A DNA stretch of 64,000 bases from Linepithema humile (taxonomy: Eukaryota > Arthropoda > Insecta > Hymenoptera > Formicidae), in assembly GCF_040581485.1 (NCBI RefSeq), contig NC_090132.1, positions 24,625,911-24,689,910 on the forward strand, given 5' to 3'. Both the position numbers and the translations under genes were made by a program. The stretch's first letter is position 1. Each line of letters starts with the position of its first letter. Of the stretch, positions 37,321 to 50,770 are shown piece after piece. A model generated the notes under the pieces. The model did not search any database and had not been told where the DNA came from. It saw only the letters and a list, made by a program, of their open reading frames with translations.

Positions 37321-40300
37321 TGTGTGTAGTATAGTTTGCAACCCTGTCCAAGCGTAAGTTATGTCGCGCGTGATATCACCGCCGGGGGTTGAGTTAATAA
37401 ACGACCGCGGTTGCAGTGAATCGACCGACGCCGCCGCCGTCGCCACCGCCGCAGCTTTTCATCCTTCGAACTCGTTAGCGGCAGAAATGTCGAGTGAGAT
37501 GTTGCACAGGCCAAAAGATAGATGATTCTCGCTATTCTCGCTATCAGATTGACAGAATATATTTTCGAACATTTCATAAAATAATTCAGCGAATATTGAA
37601 TTAATTATATGCAACCGTGATCGATTTGAAATACTAATAAATATTCGAATGCGTTATACTTTTTATAATTATCATATTTAAAAGTTTATAGTTTTAGAGT
37701 TTAGAGTTTAGAGTTTTCAGATGTATACGATAATATTGCTATCCAGCTGTGATTTATGACGATTTTCGCAAATAACTATCGTATTTCTGTCAGCAACCAT
37801 TTCACACCTTGTTGAGCGTGAAAAATCAGTACCTATCTACCTTCTCTGTTACAGAGTTATAAACGTGTAAAATCTATTAGGACGCCATACAATAACAGGC
37901 GGTCTACCTGTATAATATTCTTGTGGGCATCCCAAAGAGATGAGAGGTGATGAATTATGGTTGTATTTTGATAGGTTGGTGGTTTTGCTTACCGCTTAGA
38001 AAGATTTACGGTTAAATAAACATTACCTCTTAGTGCACTTTAAATGATTCAAAATGACCGCATAATACACACTTGACTTCGTGTTTATTTCTGCCACATG
38101 TTGCTTAAATAATCTGTAGATATCAGTTCAAGTTAATTATGCGTTATTACACAGTAAGCAAAATATTAGCAATGTGGGCAAATTTACAGCAAATTTGATA
38201 AAAAAGTTTTACGCAAGTGCTCGCTTAATATACAGTCTTTGTTGTCAAGATCAAGTGAACATGAATGGTTAATATGATTTAAATCTAAAATATAATTTAA
38301 TTATTTTAACAGAACAAATATTATTTAAAATGATATTTTAAAATGATATTTTACTTATCTTGCAAAAACAGCAAAAATATAATTCGAACCTGCAGAATCG
38401 TATATACGTCAACTCATAGTTTTCTTCGATAAAAAATAAACTGCGCAAAAGTATTTTTTGAGCAATATTTTCATATCTTATTATATTTATTATATTACTT
38501 ATATTTTATTTTTTCTCTTTCCTCGTTAATAATTTATGTTATATAATGTTGTAATTTATATCTTTTAATATGTACTTATCTCTTTCTTATTAATTTAAAA
38601 ATAGCCTTTTTTTCTGCGTTATCATAAAACAACCACTGTTGGTAGCAAAGTGTCGATGCAGCAATTCGTATTCTCAGTTACGTTATAATCAGCCTCGCAC
38701 GTGGATCCACCAAGACGAGATCCTTCCTGGAGGTGCTATAAATATATCTCCTGGATGTATGACGCTATGAATCCTAAGTTCCCACAGCGTGGATGAGCAG
38801 CTCAGCGCGACTACGTCTTGATAAGCCGATAAAACCGCGACGCGGCCTTGACGAGTCTGCACGGTCAGCTCGTGAAATCGTCGTAGGCAGCGTTTCGTCT
38901 TCGTCTTCATGAAAACGTCATCTTCACACTGTCTGTATAGCGTGAAAGAATTAGCCGACTAATATTGGACATCGTCTGCCACGCACGGATAAAATTCTCT
39001 GAAACAACATTCTGGAAGATTTCTACGTCCAAATTCCATTCTTCAACTTATAACTCTAGTTATGCCAAAATCTTCTTGTCCAGATCTAAAAATTTAAGAC
39101 ATTAATCAAAAATATAAAATCTTATATTACAATAATAAATATAAAAGCACGCAAATTAAGTAAAAAATTTAAAAATGTTTTATTTTACTGTAATTTTTTC
39201 GAAATTATTTATGGAAAGAAAATATTTATGATAGTAAATTGTTCTCATTTTCAGTCAATATAATTTTTATGGAAGAATTACTGTAATTCTTGAGAAATTT
39301 AACTAATAAATATTTTATAATATTAATATAATAAATATTATATTAAATATATTTGCAGATGCGCGGCGTACGCAGGAGAAATTGAAAAAGTACACGATAG
39401 CTCTAATTGAATAAATCTTGCTTGTGGCCCGGGCGTTGTCATCGTTTGAAAACCACCCTCTAACAGGGAGTATGACGACACGGACACGTAAACGGGAGAT
39501 TTTCGTGGGGTCGGCTCTCATACATACACTGCTCCTATATATATAGCTGTCTATTGGGGTGCTCCAGAGTGACAATGATGTAACGTAAAACCTGCAAAAT
39601 TGTTCTCACCCCTCTATTTTCGATCTATCATAAACGTAGATTCGAGGTTTTATTCGTTTGCATTATCTAATACTGCATTTTTAATTTGTGTGTTCTGCAA
39701 AGAATATTAGATTTCAATACTTACCAAATATTACAATTTGTTCGATATCTTGTTTTAATTTATATTCATAAATTTTATATAAAAAAGATTTGACAATGAA
39801 TTTTATTTGATTAATCTCATTTTAACTAAAATTATAATCACATTTTTTGGTGAATACATAAGTTCGGATATCAAAATAATTTTTAAAACAATCAAATTCG
39901 ATAAAGGCATATAACACTCATTACAATTTATATAAAATCAAAGAAACTAATTATTGAACAAGCAAATGAAAAGTACATGCGAATTTACACGTGTACAAAC
40001 TATTTCATGATCAAATGTCGTGAACAGGGGTGCTTGAACTGAAGAAGAAGAAGAAAGTGTCACCAGTGGTGAGAGGGACGAAGACACAGTGACACGGGAC
40101 GGAAAGAAGGGCGTTCATAATAACGTCAAGGGCGAAGAGAGGGGGCAACAGCGTTCCTCGTGTTCAGATGCTCTTTTCAAGAGTGCGAACCCTCCTCGAC
40201 GCGCATTCAAGTGTCCGCTGCTTTGTAATGCCTCTTAATACCGCTTCACAGTCGTCGTTATTAAGGATCCGGAACATATTGTCGATACAACATCGGTGAC

Positions 40301-43300
40301 ACCGCACCTATGGCGTCAAGCCCTTCATTGCCGGGTACAGACTGTGGGAGTGCGGACATGTCGCAGGAAATACGGGAGAAGAATTTTCGGCGCAAGGGAA
40401 AATGGAAACATCATTGCAATCGTAGAAAATTTTCAAAGTAAAAAGTTGACAAAAAATATTACCCAAACCTCTAATTTTATCTGTAGTTACATCTAATTTT
40501 TAGAAATATAAAAAAACAATTATTAGATCTTAAAGTTAATTCTAAACTTAATTCACTGTGGATTTCTTGTCCTTTTTAATAGTAATAAAAGAAAGAGATT
40601 GAAAAATATTACATTTGTAATTAAAGTAAATAATGTAATTTTTATTTATTGGGAAAAATTTTAATCTTATGTGTTATATATTGTGCGAAGCATCGTGGGA
40701 GCTTCCGAGTTTGCCCAGAGCGATGAAAGGAAAGTGTGAGAGAGATTTTAGATTCTTTTACAGAAAATTCGGGCTAAAGGTCTAGCGACTTCTCTAATTT
40801 CTGTTCAGACAAGAGAGTTCTCCGAGGGTCGATTTCATAGAAAAGTACACGCGCTCGGCGTTTTGTCGAGATATTTTTTTTATTATCGTCGAATTACGTA
40901 AAGTGATTGTGAGAACGTCCCTTGCGAGCACTGCAACGTTTCGCGACGATTCGAGCGTCGCGATGTACCTGCAGATAAATCGTGCGAGTTAGCGTAAGAC
41001 GATCCGGCGCGCGAAACTATGTCCAGCTTTTTTTCCCACAAAACTCACCTGACACAGGTCCCACTGATAAGAGAACATAGAAAGTGCGAAGTAGCACATT
41101 AGGAAGAGTCTCGTACGAGGAATTATTTGCGATGTCTCTAAATAACGCGAACGATCTGCGACTGTAATAATATTTCTCGACTCGCTGAAATATAATATAT
41201 TATTTTCCTACGCAGTAAAACTCACTCGAACTATAACAGAGTTACTTTTATTTCAGCAATTCTTTTATTTTTTATTATGCCTAAACACGTTTAATGTAAA
41301 TGTCGGAAATATTTTTTAAATATATTTATTCCTGTAACTATTTATTTATCAATGAAATCGTACTCTAAATATTTCCATGCAAATCGACAGGTATTTATTA
41401 AAGCAGTACATTATTTTCAGACTATTTTGTAATCCAGATACGTAACTTTATCACTATTATTTTGCATGTACATATAGTTATGTGTATAAAATCATAAGAG
41501 ATTTTACATCGCGCAGTATGTGAAAGGTCCCGCCATGAAGCGCACCATAGTCCATTAGCCAGCATGGACGTCAAGTCTTAATAAGCATCGCTGTTTCAGC
41601 CCTTAGCAGATCTATCAGAGATCGTCATAATTGGCGTCCATATTTTCCTACCCTCTTCCACTCTTAAGGGTTATGTCATTACGCTCCTCCGAGCACATGT
41701 CGCGCTTCTTCCCTCGTGTCCCGATAATAATTAGCCGTGGCTATAAATCTCGGCACCGCCGCGCCGCAATCCACGTCATTAAACATCGAGTTCACCGCCG
41801 CTTATCGTTTTTTTACAAAAACTGGAATGCACCGTTATTTATTACAGTAGAATGTACGAGTTCACGCGCAGTTTTCGCACCTTCGCACCTCTGGTGAAAC
41901 TTGTAAAAAAAAACCGTGGAATGCCTTGATTGCCTCATCGATACCGGCTGTTACAGTTTTTTTTTTAAATTCTTTTTCTGACACCAAAAAAGATAGTTTT
42001 AAAAAACCCTACAAAAACCCTGGAGTATTTTTTTTATATCTCACAAAACGATTTTTTAACGATTAATATACGTTTTCGATCTATTATACATGCACAATTA
42101 ATTAACAAAGATTTTAACGTCGTGAAGGTTCGATAAAAGGATCCGATGTCGTAATATCAGTTAACGGGTAATTATTTAAGTAATATATTCATGAATATAT
42201 AAAATTAATTTTCCAGTTGACTGATCTTCGATACGAGAGCTGCGTCGTATGCATACCAAGCGCATGCAGTCGCATAGTAACGCGCAATACGATCCTTCAT
42301 GCGCGTTGTCCATCAGTTCATCGTTACGCGGTTTACGATTTTGATATTTGTGTTAATCTCCATTCCACATTATATTAATTAATTTAGAATTAAATTAGAT
42401 TACTTAAGCAAATACTTTTTTTCACACTTCGGTCAAAATTGCTAAGAATTAAGTTGAATAAAATTAAATAAAATTATAAAAGCAGTAGCTGCAATGTTGA
42501 GAATTTATTGCTTTACGCGCGTTACTTTGAAGATGTGTATTTTATCCTTTTTTCTTTCTATCTTGTTTTGTACCATCTATTATTTTACGTATTTCGCACT
42601 GCCAGCGTTCTTCTTCCATCTTTTATCTCTTTAATTTGAAACACGTGGACTATGTATTGAGGTATTTTCTAAGAGGATACAAGGATATGCATACAAACAT
42701 TACAGAAAGGATGATGACAGTACGCCGTTTGCACGCTACCCTCAAATCACCGAGCGTATCTAACTAACCGTGTAATCGACAGTTTCGACCTATTACGACC
42801 CTACACCCTTCGTATTATGCAAGTCTTAATAAAGTACAGGACCTACACCCTAAGTATAGGAGCTGTGCGAAATAATAATAATAATAATTATTAACATGAT
42901 TCATTAATTTGTAGCAAAATATTGCAGATTTTTATAATACTCGGAGAATCAAAAAATATAATACCTATTAAGAAAATTGATTTTAAATAACAATTAAATT
43001 ATATTGATTAATATTTTCTAAAATATAGAAAAAATATATATATTGAATACCAATATATTTGTAATAATTTAATTTTTATTAAGTTTTTATGTTGTAAAAT
43101 AATCACACACCTGATAGCTCCGAATAATTTTTGTTGTGCACGTCGCGGGAAGAAGCCTAATCGCATTCCCGAATCTACGAACGGGACCCATTGACACGGA
43201 GAACCACGACATAAAGTGGCCAGTGACACATAAAGAGCATATTTTCGGGCATTAAGTCGGGGACCCTCGTGGGCCTCTGAATAGCTACCTGTATTCATAG

Positions 43301-44559
43301 CCTGTTCGCGCGCCGTTCGTTCGAGCAGGAGAAAAATCTCGCTTGCCGATCTCCACCGCCGAGCTGCGGTGCTAATGGGAAAATAACCGACAGATTATGT
43401 CGCCTAATCCGCTCGTCGATGCGATCGCATTGGAGGGGATTGAGCGAGTACGAGCGTTTTGTTCTCAGTCATTTTCCGGATCTTACACAGATTGTGACGG
43501 TCAGAAAACATCTCCTCGCGCATCGGAACATTTTATCGGACTCGGCCAGTTTTGATAGTCATCGTCGGGATCAGTTTTCATTTTACGGAGATCGATTTTG
43601 TACCGTAGACTGATGAAGAGTCCACTATTCTCAATCGTAAGAATTCGAAGGAGATACGATTGTGCAATTTGCACCGGAATTACGCTGTTATCCGCTGTTA
43701 CGTCCGTTATCGTTTATCCGCATATGTATTTCTGTCCTAACAATCCGAGACGCCGGACTCGCCTCAGGTGCGCATCGAGAATGTCGGGCTGCTAAAAATA
43801 AACCCGGTCGCACGCAATACATCGCCGGCGCGCCGATTGTCAGTGAGCGCAGAGTACTGTGTAACGTGTGCACGAAGATAGCGGCCGCTATCTCTCAACC
43901 GGAGGCGGTGTCCGGTGTCCGGCCACCAACATGACGCACGGTGCCGTCGTCGCGAGCGAGCGAGCTCCTTTCGTCACCTCTCGACCCGGCTTATTGTTCG
44001 CCGATATTAATTTTAACGCGTAGATGCGCCGGACGATGACACCGCAGAAACACGAGATGCACCTGCGACGAAGTGTCATTACAGGACTGCTCCAATCTTC
44101 CGCGATATCTCTTTATCCTTGCGATTGATTCTGCACTTGATAATTGCGAATTTTCTGCTTAGAGAAAGGCACGTTAATAAATTGCGTTCCCCTTTTAGAA
44201 GATTGTAAAAAATGTAACAACAGTGTATTTAAATTCCGCCAGAATTTTCTAAAAAATTTTAATTTAACATAAATAAACAATTTTAATTAAGCAATAATAA
44301 TAAATATTATTATTTTATGTGTAATTTCTGTTCTACGTGTATTGCAATTATTAAATTATTGAGTCTATATTTTATATTACTATAATTGCGTAATTTTAAA
44401 TCTGCGTAACATTTAAATGTTTTGCCAATTCTACTTATTTAATTTCAAAGTTTATAATCGAAATGCTGTATCTCAAGAGATATTTCGACTGCCAGCAAAT
44501 AACAGTGAAAAATACGAAAAACTCGATGAGCCACTCGTTCCGCGAGTGCCATCGCGGAA
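37321..44559. other. Gene desert with several GC-richer blocks
   Basis: AT-rich DNA interrupted by CpG-richer stretches (about 37.3-37.5, 38.65-38.95, 40.0-40.45, 40.7-41.1, 41.5-41.9, 42.2-42.35 and 43.1-44.1 kb). These look like spaced regulatory or conserved non-coding segments rather than exons. A short TTTAGAG heptamer repeat is at about 37694-37717 and an AAT run at 42871-42888. Confidence 0.5.
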
Positions 44560-45450
44560 TATTGTTTTACGTCGCTGTTTTCCGGAAAGTTTATGTATCA
44601 CCCCCTCCTTCTCCAATCCCGGACCGGTGTCCTTTGCGCACGATTTCACGGCACTTGCGAATCCGTCATTACAAACGGGCTCGCCCAGCTCTTTATCGCC
44701 ATGTCGCTTTACCTGAAACCGTAGATTCGCCCGCGACTGCGAGAGAACGACCCGGCATGACCCGGAACAAACGGCGGAAGCGAGGCGGAAGGGAAACGAG
44801 GGCGCGTTGAAATCTAGCAAGAGTGCCGGAGGGAACGGGACGGGAGGGACGGAGAGAGGAAGGGACAAAGAGAGAGAGAGAGAGAGAGAGGGAGAGAGCA
44901 GCAGCGTCGGTTTAATTTATCTGGATTTACGGTGCTGAAGATGCCTCGCCGTCTGTGCCCGGCTGGAGAAGGAGGATTGCGAGAGTGGTAGGCGGGCGAA
45001 GGGGGGAGGAGGGGGAGGATTTTGCACAGAGCCATTTTGGAATGCAATTAAACGCAGTACAGTGAAACACGATGCCGCCGCCGCCGCTGCTGCTGCTACT
45101 GCTTCCCACCTCCACAACCCCTGCTATGCTCTGCCTCCCCCCGTTCCCCGCCGCTCTTCCTCCCGCGTAGCACCTGCTCTTTGCCTCGTACACGAATGCC
45201 TTGATGTGCCCAGGTACAAACAGGGTGCTTTCCGAACGGTCGAGTCCTGACGAGGCGCAAAGTGGATTCGCGCCTCGTCTCCGGCGAAATGCGTTTCGTC
45301 GCTTCAAAGCGCTCTCTCGCCCTGTCGAGCAGATTTAATTCGAGAATTACTTCGCGCGCCGGCATTGCCGCTCCGCTCCGTCCGATGCGACGCTGAATCC
45401 GCGAAATTACGTCCGGTGAATAAATACCTGTTTTTAGCGTAGTATAATTT
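44560..45450. other. CpG-rich block with (GA)n tract, no gene recognised
   Basis: GC-rich sequence with a GA run at 44869-44897 and GCCGCCGCCGCTGCTGCTGCT-like triplets near 45073. Open frames exist in most frames on both strands with Pro/Ser/Arg/Ala-rich translations and no domain. Candidate regulatory element or unrecognised UTR exon. Confidence 0.45.
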
Positions 45451-48400
45451 TTAGCGACGAAACCCAAACGGATTGAATTAAGCGAATCATTGAAGGCGCA
45501 ACGCTTTTTATGGCTCTTTATCGAAATAAATTAGTATCATGATTTTTGTTTAATTAATCTCACTCAAAAAAATATTTCGCTGATGTAGTTAGATTTCTAG
45601 ATATCGCAACAAGAATGTATCGCTATTTTTCGTATCTGTGAAAACATTGTTTGTCACATATAGAATTTATAGCAGTAATGTTCTAGCAATAGCTTCTGAA
45701 AAATTTAGGTATCATTGCTAAATGTTATTCATTGCATGATCTAACACGTGATTGATCTTATACAGATAGGCGCTTTAGAGAAACTTTCTTTTTAAAGTTG
45801 ACAAACAATACAGATATATATTCTGTTTCTGTCATCTAAACTGATTAAGTAATTACATATGCAATATCACAACAGTTGCTAATCATTTATCTGTTTTAGT
45901 TAATTTTTTACACCTAGAAAATTTTAGCTATTATTGCAAGATCATTTTTTTGAGTGTATACAAACTACAACAGAAATATGTAAAGTTATGAAACACTTGT
46001 ATTCAGTTATGCAACTTGGAAATTGTATGATACGTGAAGTATGCCGAGGTACATCTTGTCAGAGAAAATTCAAGTTGTAAACAAGTTGTAACAAGAAATT
46101 GTAACAAGTTGTAACATGAGAAATTTTGGAATTACATTAGCATAATTCCTAATTGTATTGTAATTATACAATTAACTCTTCAGAGAAGTTATCTTGGAAT
46201 CTTTGTTTTTTTTTTAAATTATTCTCTATTAAATTCTCAATTAAATTCTAACTAATTCTATTAGTTTTGTGAATTATTTGGCGAGATTTAAACGACGTGA
46301 ACTCGCATGAATATCGGATTGTGGAGTGCGCCCTTGGATCTAGCGAGAATGGAGGAGGGACGGCGAAGTCGGTCGTCCCCAGGTTCATTTTGATAAGGAA
46401 GAGCATCATCCCTATCCCAAGGGTCGGGGGTGCACGGAGGAAGAGGGCGAGAGACAGAGAGGAGGAGAGAAAATGGCGGCCCGGAGGGAAATCCGACACC
46501 AAATCGAAGGAGACGCCATCGCAAAGCGCGGCGCCGCCCCTTTATCATTGGGTCTTGACTTCGGCACGGTGTCATCCTCGTGCTCATAAGCTTACACTGA
46601 GAATCGGAATAATTATCACAAGTTCTTTCTTTTGCATCTTGTATATCACGTAATCCCCTTTCTTAAGCGACGTCAGTGATATCAATTAAGAAATTATGCA
46701 GACTGCAGCATGAGCGATCGAACTTATTGTATATTTGAGGAATGAATGTGGAATTTGAAGCAAATATTTTTGCAGAGCAAAACCGTGTCTCACTTGAGCA
46801 CAATTTTAGATTTAATTTCAAAAATGTATAATATATAAAAATTTAAAAATCACGGAATAAATTTCACCCGCAATCACAAGTTTAATTTTTCCACACAATC
46901 AGCTTTATTTATTTATTTCTTCAAATTATATAATTAATTTACTTTGAATATTTCATCAGCTTATTTCACCGAACAAGAAGCGTTTCTATTTTTAAAAATA
47001 AAATCATCTTGGGTTAATTCTGATTTCAATTTATTTAGTGTATATACTTGTTAATTTTATAATAAATTCCAAAATTTTTCTTATTTAATTTCTGACAAAA
47101 GCTTCTTTCACGTTTTGAAGTGAAGTCACGCTACGTCTCCATCGCATAACGTATGAGTTAATTAGTCGAAAAAGGCGGAGCACGGTCAAAGGATTGACTA
47201 GGCATAGTGAGAAAAGATATCTTCACTCATTAAACATATATCGGCTTTCTTGAAGTCGGATATATATAATACGGGCGGTCTACTGGGCCTTTAGTTATTT
47301 CAATTTTTGACAAGACTTCTGTCACCTGACAAGCGTGTTAAATTTGTCATATTACCATGACTGCCATTCTTCATCACTGGTAATTACTTATTAAAAACAC
47401 ATTCAATAGTACTTAACTCAATTAACAAAAACACATTCAATAATACTTAATTAAATTAATAAAAATACATTCAATAATACTCAATTCAATTAATTATATA
47501 ATAATGAGTGATATGATATATTATCAAAATTATAAGGACAGAAGGTCAAAATATGTACATAAAAGATCCGTAACGATAAATGATACATGCAATATTCGTG
47601 AATGAACGAAACCGATCCTTGGGCGTGTACAAGTTCGTATTCGGACCGATCTCCAGCTAAAGTTACGTTTGTCGTTGGATCATATTTGCAGAAATGTGTA
47701 TCATAATACGACTCCAGAGATGAGCCGACGACCTTCGCGAGGGGGTGGAAGTTTTATCGCGAGAAGCAAACGTTCTAAAAAATCCGCCTTTCTTCTTGCA
47801 CCGGAAAACTCGCAAAAAATCATGCTCTGTAATAAAACAAAAAGATTAGTATAATATGTATACAATATAATTTATTATGACAATTATGCAATTAAAGATA
47901 ATGAACAGAGGATAACAATGATTTTATTTTCAACATAGATATATTTTGCTTCGTGTGTGCAAATTTTACTGTAAAAATACAAAAAATGTGCCAGCTTTAC
48001 AAAATTGCACGATAAAATTTGACCATATTGTTTAATCAGTGTATCTCATGTATCGTGTGTGCATAATAAATTGTTCAAAAAGTGTGATGTCTCAATAATA
48101 ATCTGCAAACAAATTTACAACGAACTTTCTTTCATCAGGTCTATTGGCGAAGGGTGGACGACTGTTGCTGGTGTTGTGAAATTAATTGAACACGCGGCGC
48201 GATAGCGTCGCGTGGAATCACAACACGGTGTACGGTAACGTTGACACGTTCTGTTTCCGGTGTTTATTGGTCTACGCGCGTATTCCGTGATTTCTCGGCC
48301 GGCTCCGCAATAGCGGAAAACAGTCTCCACCATGCGAAATAAAAATCGCACAAAAATTGCTGAACATCGTAAATTGGAAGCTATGCGATAAGCATATAAA

Positions 48401-48879
48401 TAAAATGAAATCTTCCATAAGCAAGTTTCTCCCGCTTTGAATTATTTTAAGCTTCCGGTAAATTTTACAGAGTAAGCAAAATAATGAAAAAACAGTGCCT
48501 CGCTAAATAATACACTACTTCCGAGCTACTTCTCGAAAATATAATTATGTTCAACGTACAAATTATAAAGACGCAAAAAAATTCAACAGAAGAAAACGAG
48601 CGAATAATGAATGTTAAAAAAAAAGAGAAAAGAGAAAACGAAACATAAGTACAATCGAAAATGAAGCATCAGGAGAAAAAGTTATAATGCGTAATACTGT
48701 AGTTCGTCGCAGCACAGTTACATAACAAAAGGGAAAAAAAAAAAAAGAAATTACGCGAGTGTCCGAATTGGAGGAAGAAATCGCCGAAATTTGATATATC
48801 CAGGTAATCGGTCCGTCGCGGAGGTCGCCAGGTGAGAATAAGTACAGAGGAATCACAGAAGCATCGTCGGCCCGAGGCG
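45451..48879. other. Gene desert, mostly AT-rich
   Basis: AT-rich with a GC-richer block at 46.25-46.6 kb and another at 48.1-48.3 kb. Short ACAAGTTGTA direct repeats lie near 46076-46117. No exon recognised. Confidence 0.5.
47393..47494. repeat. 34-bp tandem repeat, three copies
   Basis: Three head-to-tail units at 47393-47426, 47427-47460 and 47461-47494, each of the form AAAAA(C/T)ACATTCAATA(G/A)TACT followed by (T/C)AA(C/T)T(C/A)AATTAA(C/T). Copies differ at only a few positions. Confidence 0.92.
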
Positions 48880-49560
48880 GCTCGGACGGGGTGAAGCCGT
48901 CGGTGTCGGCCGGTCGGGGGTAGAAGATCGCGCCGCCCCCATACGCGACCAATGGAACAAGGCTGCATGCCAAGCCGCGACCAATCGCTGAGCGGCTCAT
49001 CGCGCGGAAGCAATGTCGAAAAAAAAAGAGGAGGACGAGCAGGAGAACGAGGGGAGAGAGAGAGAAGAAGAGAGAGAGAGAGAGAGAAAGACGGGCGAAG
49101 AGAAGGAAAGAGACGCAAAGAGAGAGAGAGAAAGAGAGAGCATCGTCAGCATTGGCTAGCACCACCACAACCTCGATGGAGTAGCCGCACAACCACAATT
49201 CACCAACGGAAGGCAGCGCTACGAACTGTGCTGTTGCATCGCGAGCGCGAACAGCCGAACGAACGCTTCACGAACTTGGTAACTTGGTCACTCAGTGAGC
49301 GTGTCCGCCGACCAAAAGGTGTCCCTCCTGACGAGTGTCGATTACGCAATCGGTCGTCCGCGTTCCGGCATTGGCGCAACTTTTTGAAGTTGTTACTTTC
49401 CGTCGTGGAAACGGGGGTGAGACGGTTGTTGCAGGACGACGCGGTTCCGAAGAGATTCGGGAGTGTACTAATACCACGAGGTATTGCAGAGAAATATCTG
49501 TCTGCTCTTCCGATGCCTTCGCTGCGGGTGGTTGAGCCTGCTAATAACGGTCGGTGAGGA
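48880..49560 (+). promoter_or_regulatory. CpG- and GA-rich block, candidate Six4 promoter or 5' UTR exon
   Basis: A GC/CpG-rich block 1.2-1.9 kb upstream of the Six4 start contains a (GA)n tract at about 49053-49140. Open frames here on both strands are Arg/Glu- or Ser/Leu-rich and reflect the repeat. It is the nearest CpG-rich block upstream of Six4, so it may hold the promoter. The link is positional. Confidence 0.35.
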
Positions 49561-50770
49561 TTAAAACTCAGGTAGCAGATTTTGCGTAAACACGCGTCGA
49601 CACTTTAATACTGGAACAAGTGGACGGACAATGGATATCCTCGAAGAGGACTGAGCGACAGAGGGTTTATTACGGATGCGACAAGTGTCGCATTATGATT
49701 ACATAATTCGTTATGAACCGTCGTCGAAATCGAAAAGTTCAGATTTGATTTCAGACGCCACCGGCACTCAAGCCCGGAGTTATTTGCTTACAGTGCGGTA
49801 ATCAGACGCGATTTTGAAGGGCAAATAAATAGTCATAATTCGTAATGGAAATTTTTTACATTAAAAATGTAAAGCGCAAAATGATCGCCGCTTATGCAAA
49901 GTGTTGAAAATCCATCGATAAGAATTTACAATTGAACAATAGTTCAATGATGATCGTAATAATTAAAAAAGTAATCATTAAAAATCTGAAGTTAATTCTG
50001 TGATGAAATACGCGGACCGTCGGATGTATCGTGATACAGTGATTGTGAGGACACAAAATATAAATATCAAACTGTCATATTTATAATAGAATTGTAAATT
50101 TCTTTGAAAAACTAAAACTTGCAATTAGCGCGATTTTCAATTTTCTTTGCAAAAATGGCGCTTTACTGAAGAAGACTTTAATGAATGGAAATGAACTCGG
50201 TATCGATATGAATGAAACGCGCGTGATTAAACAACCGTCGCGTCGATTCGAGCGTGCGAGCAACGGATGCTTACTTTCGTCATCAGTTATTCATCCGGCT
50301 GATCTATAAAACAACGATACTATCCTAATCTGCTGAATGGTGAGAAAGTATATATCTTGCTCGAACGTTTGCTGTTATCTCAGAGACACACGTTTCAAGA
50401 TAAAAAGCCTTGCGATATAAAGTCTTGAAGTGGCAATATATTAATAAACATCCGTAGAATATAAAATTGCCGAAGACACCAGTGATTTCTTGGAACTTAA
50501 TTGAAATGCATATAAGAGATGTGATTAATTGAAATGGATAAATTGCGCAGCAAATCATTTATCCATCTTTTATATGAGATTTGAGTAAAAATCTGCGTTT
50601 CAATTTACGCTTTAGAACGAGTAATTGAATGAGCTTAAAGCCTTGAATCGCGGAACAATCTCGCAAGTTTTCGAATATTTCTTTTGCGTTCGGAGCCGGC
50701 GAATGAGCTTGGAATTCTATTTTCTGTCCGGCACCTCGGTTCATGAGAGCCACGCAGCCACCAGCCAAGA
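49561..50770 (+). other. 5' flank or leader of Six4
   Basis: AT-rich DNA with no recognisable exon. The last 100 bases are GC-richer and run into the coding start. An in-frame TGA at 50744 rules out continuous coding from upstream. Part may be 5' UTR. Confidence 0.5.

Noticed and set aside
37694..37717. TTTAGAG heptamers, resembling telomere repeat
   Set aside because: Only three units and not the insect TTAGG type. A simple local repeat.
44473..45467. Several 100-130 codon frames on both strands
   Set aside because: Low-complexity CpG-rich DNA with mutually overlapping frames and no recognisable protein family.
48614..49557. Open frames of about 200 codons on both strands
   Set aside because: Translations are Ser/Leu or Arg/Glu repeats made by the (GA)n tract and its complement.
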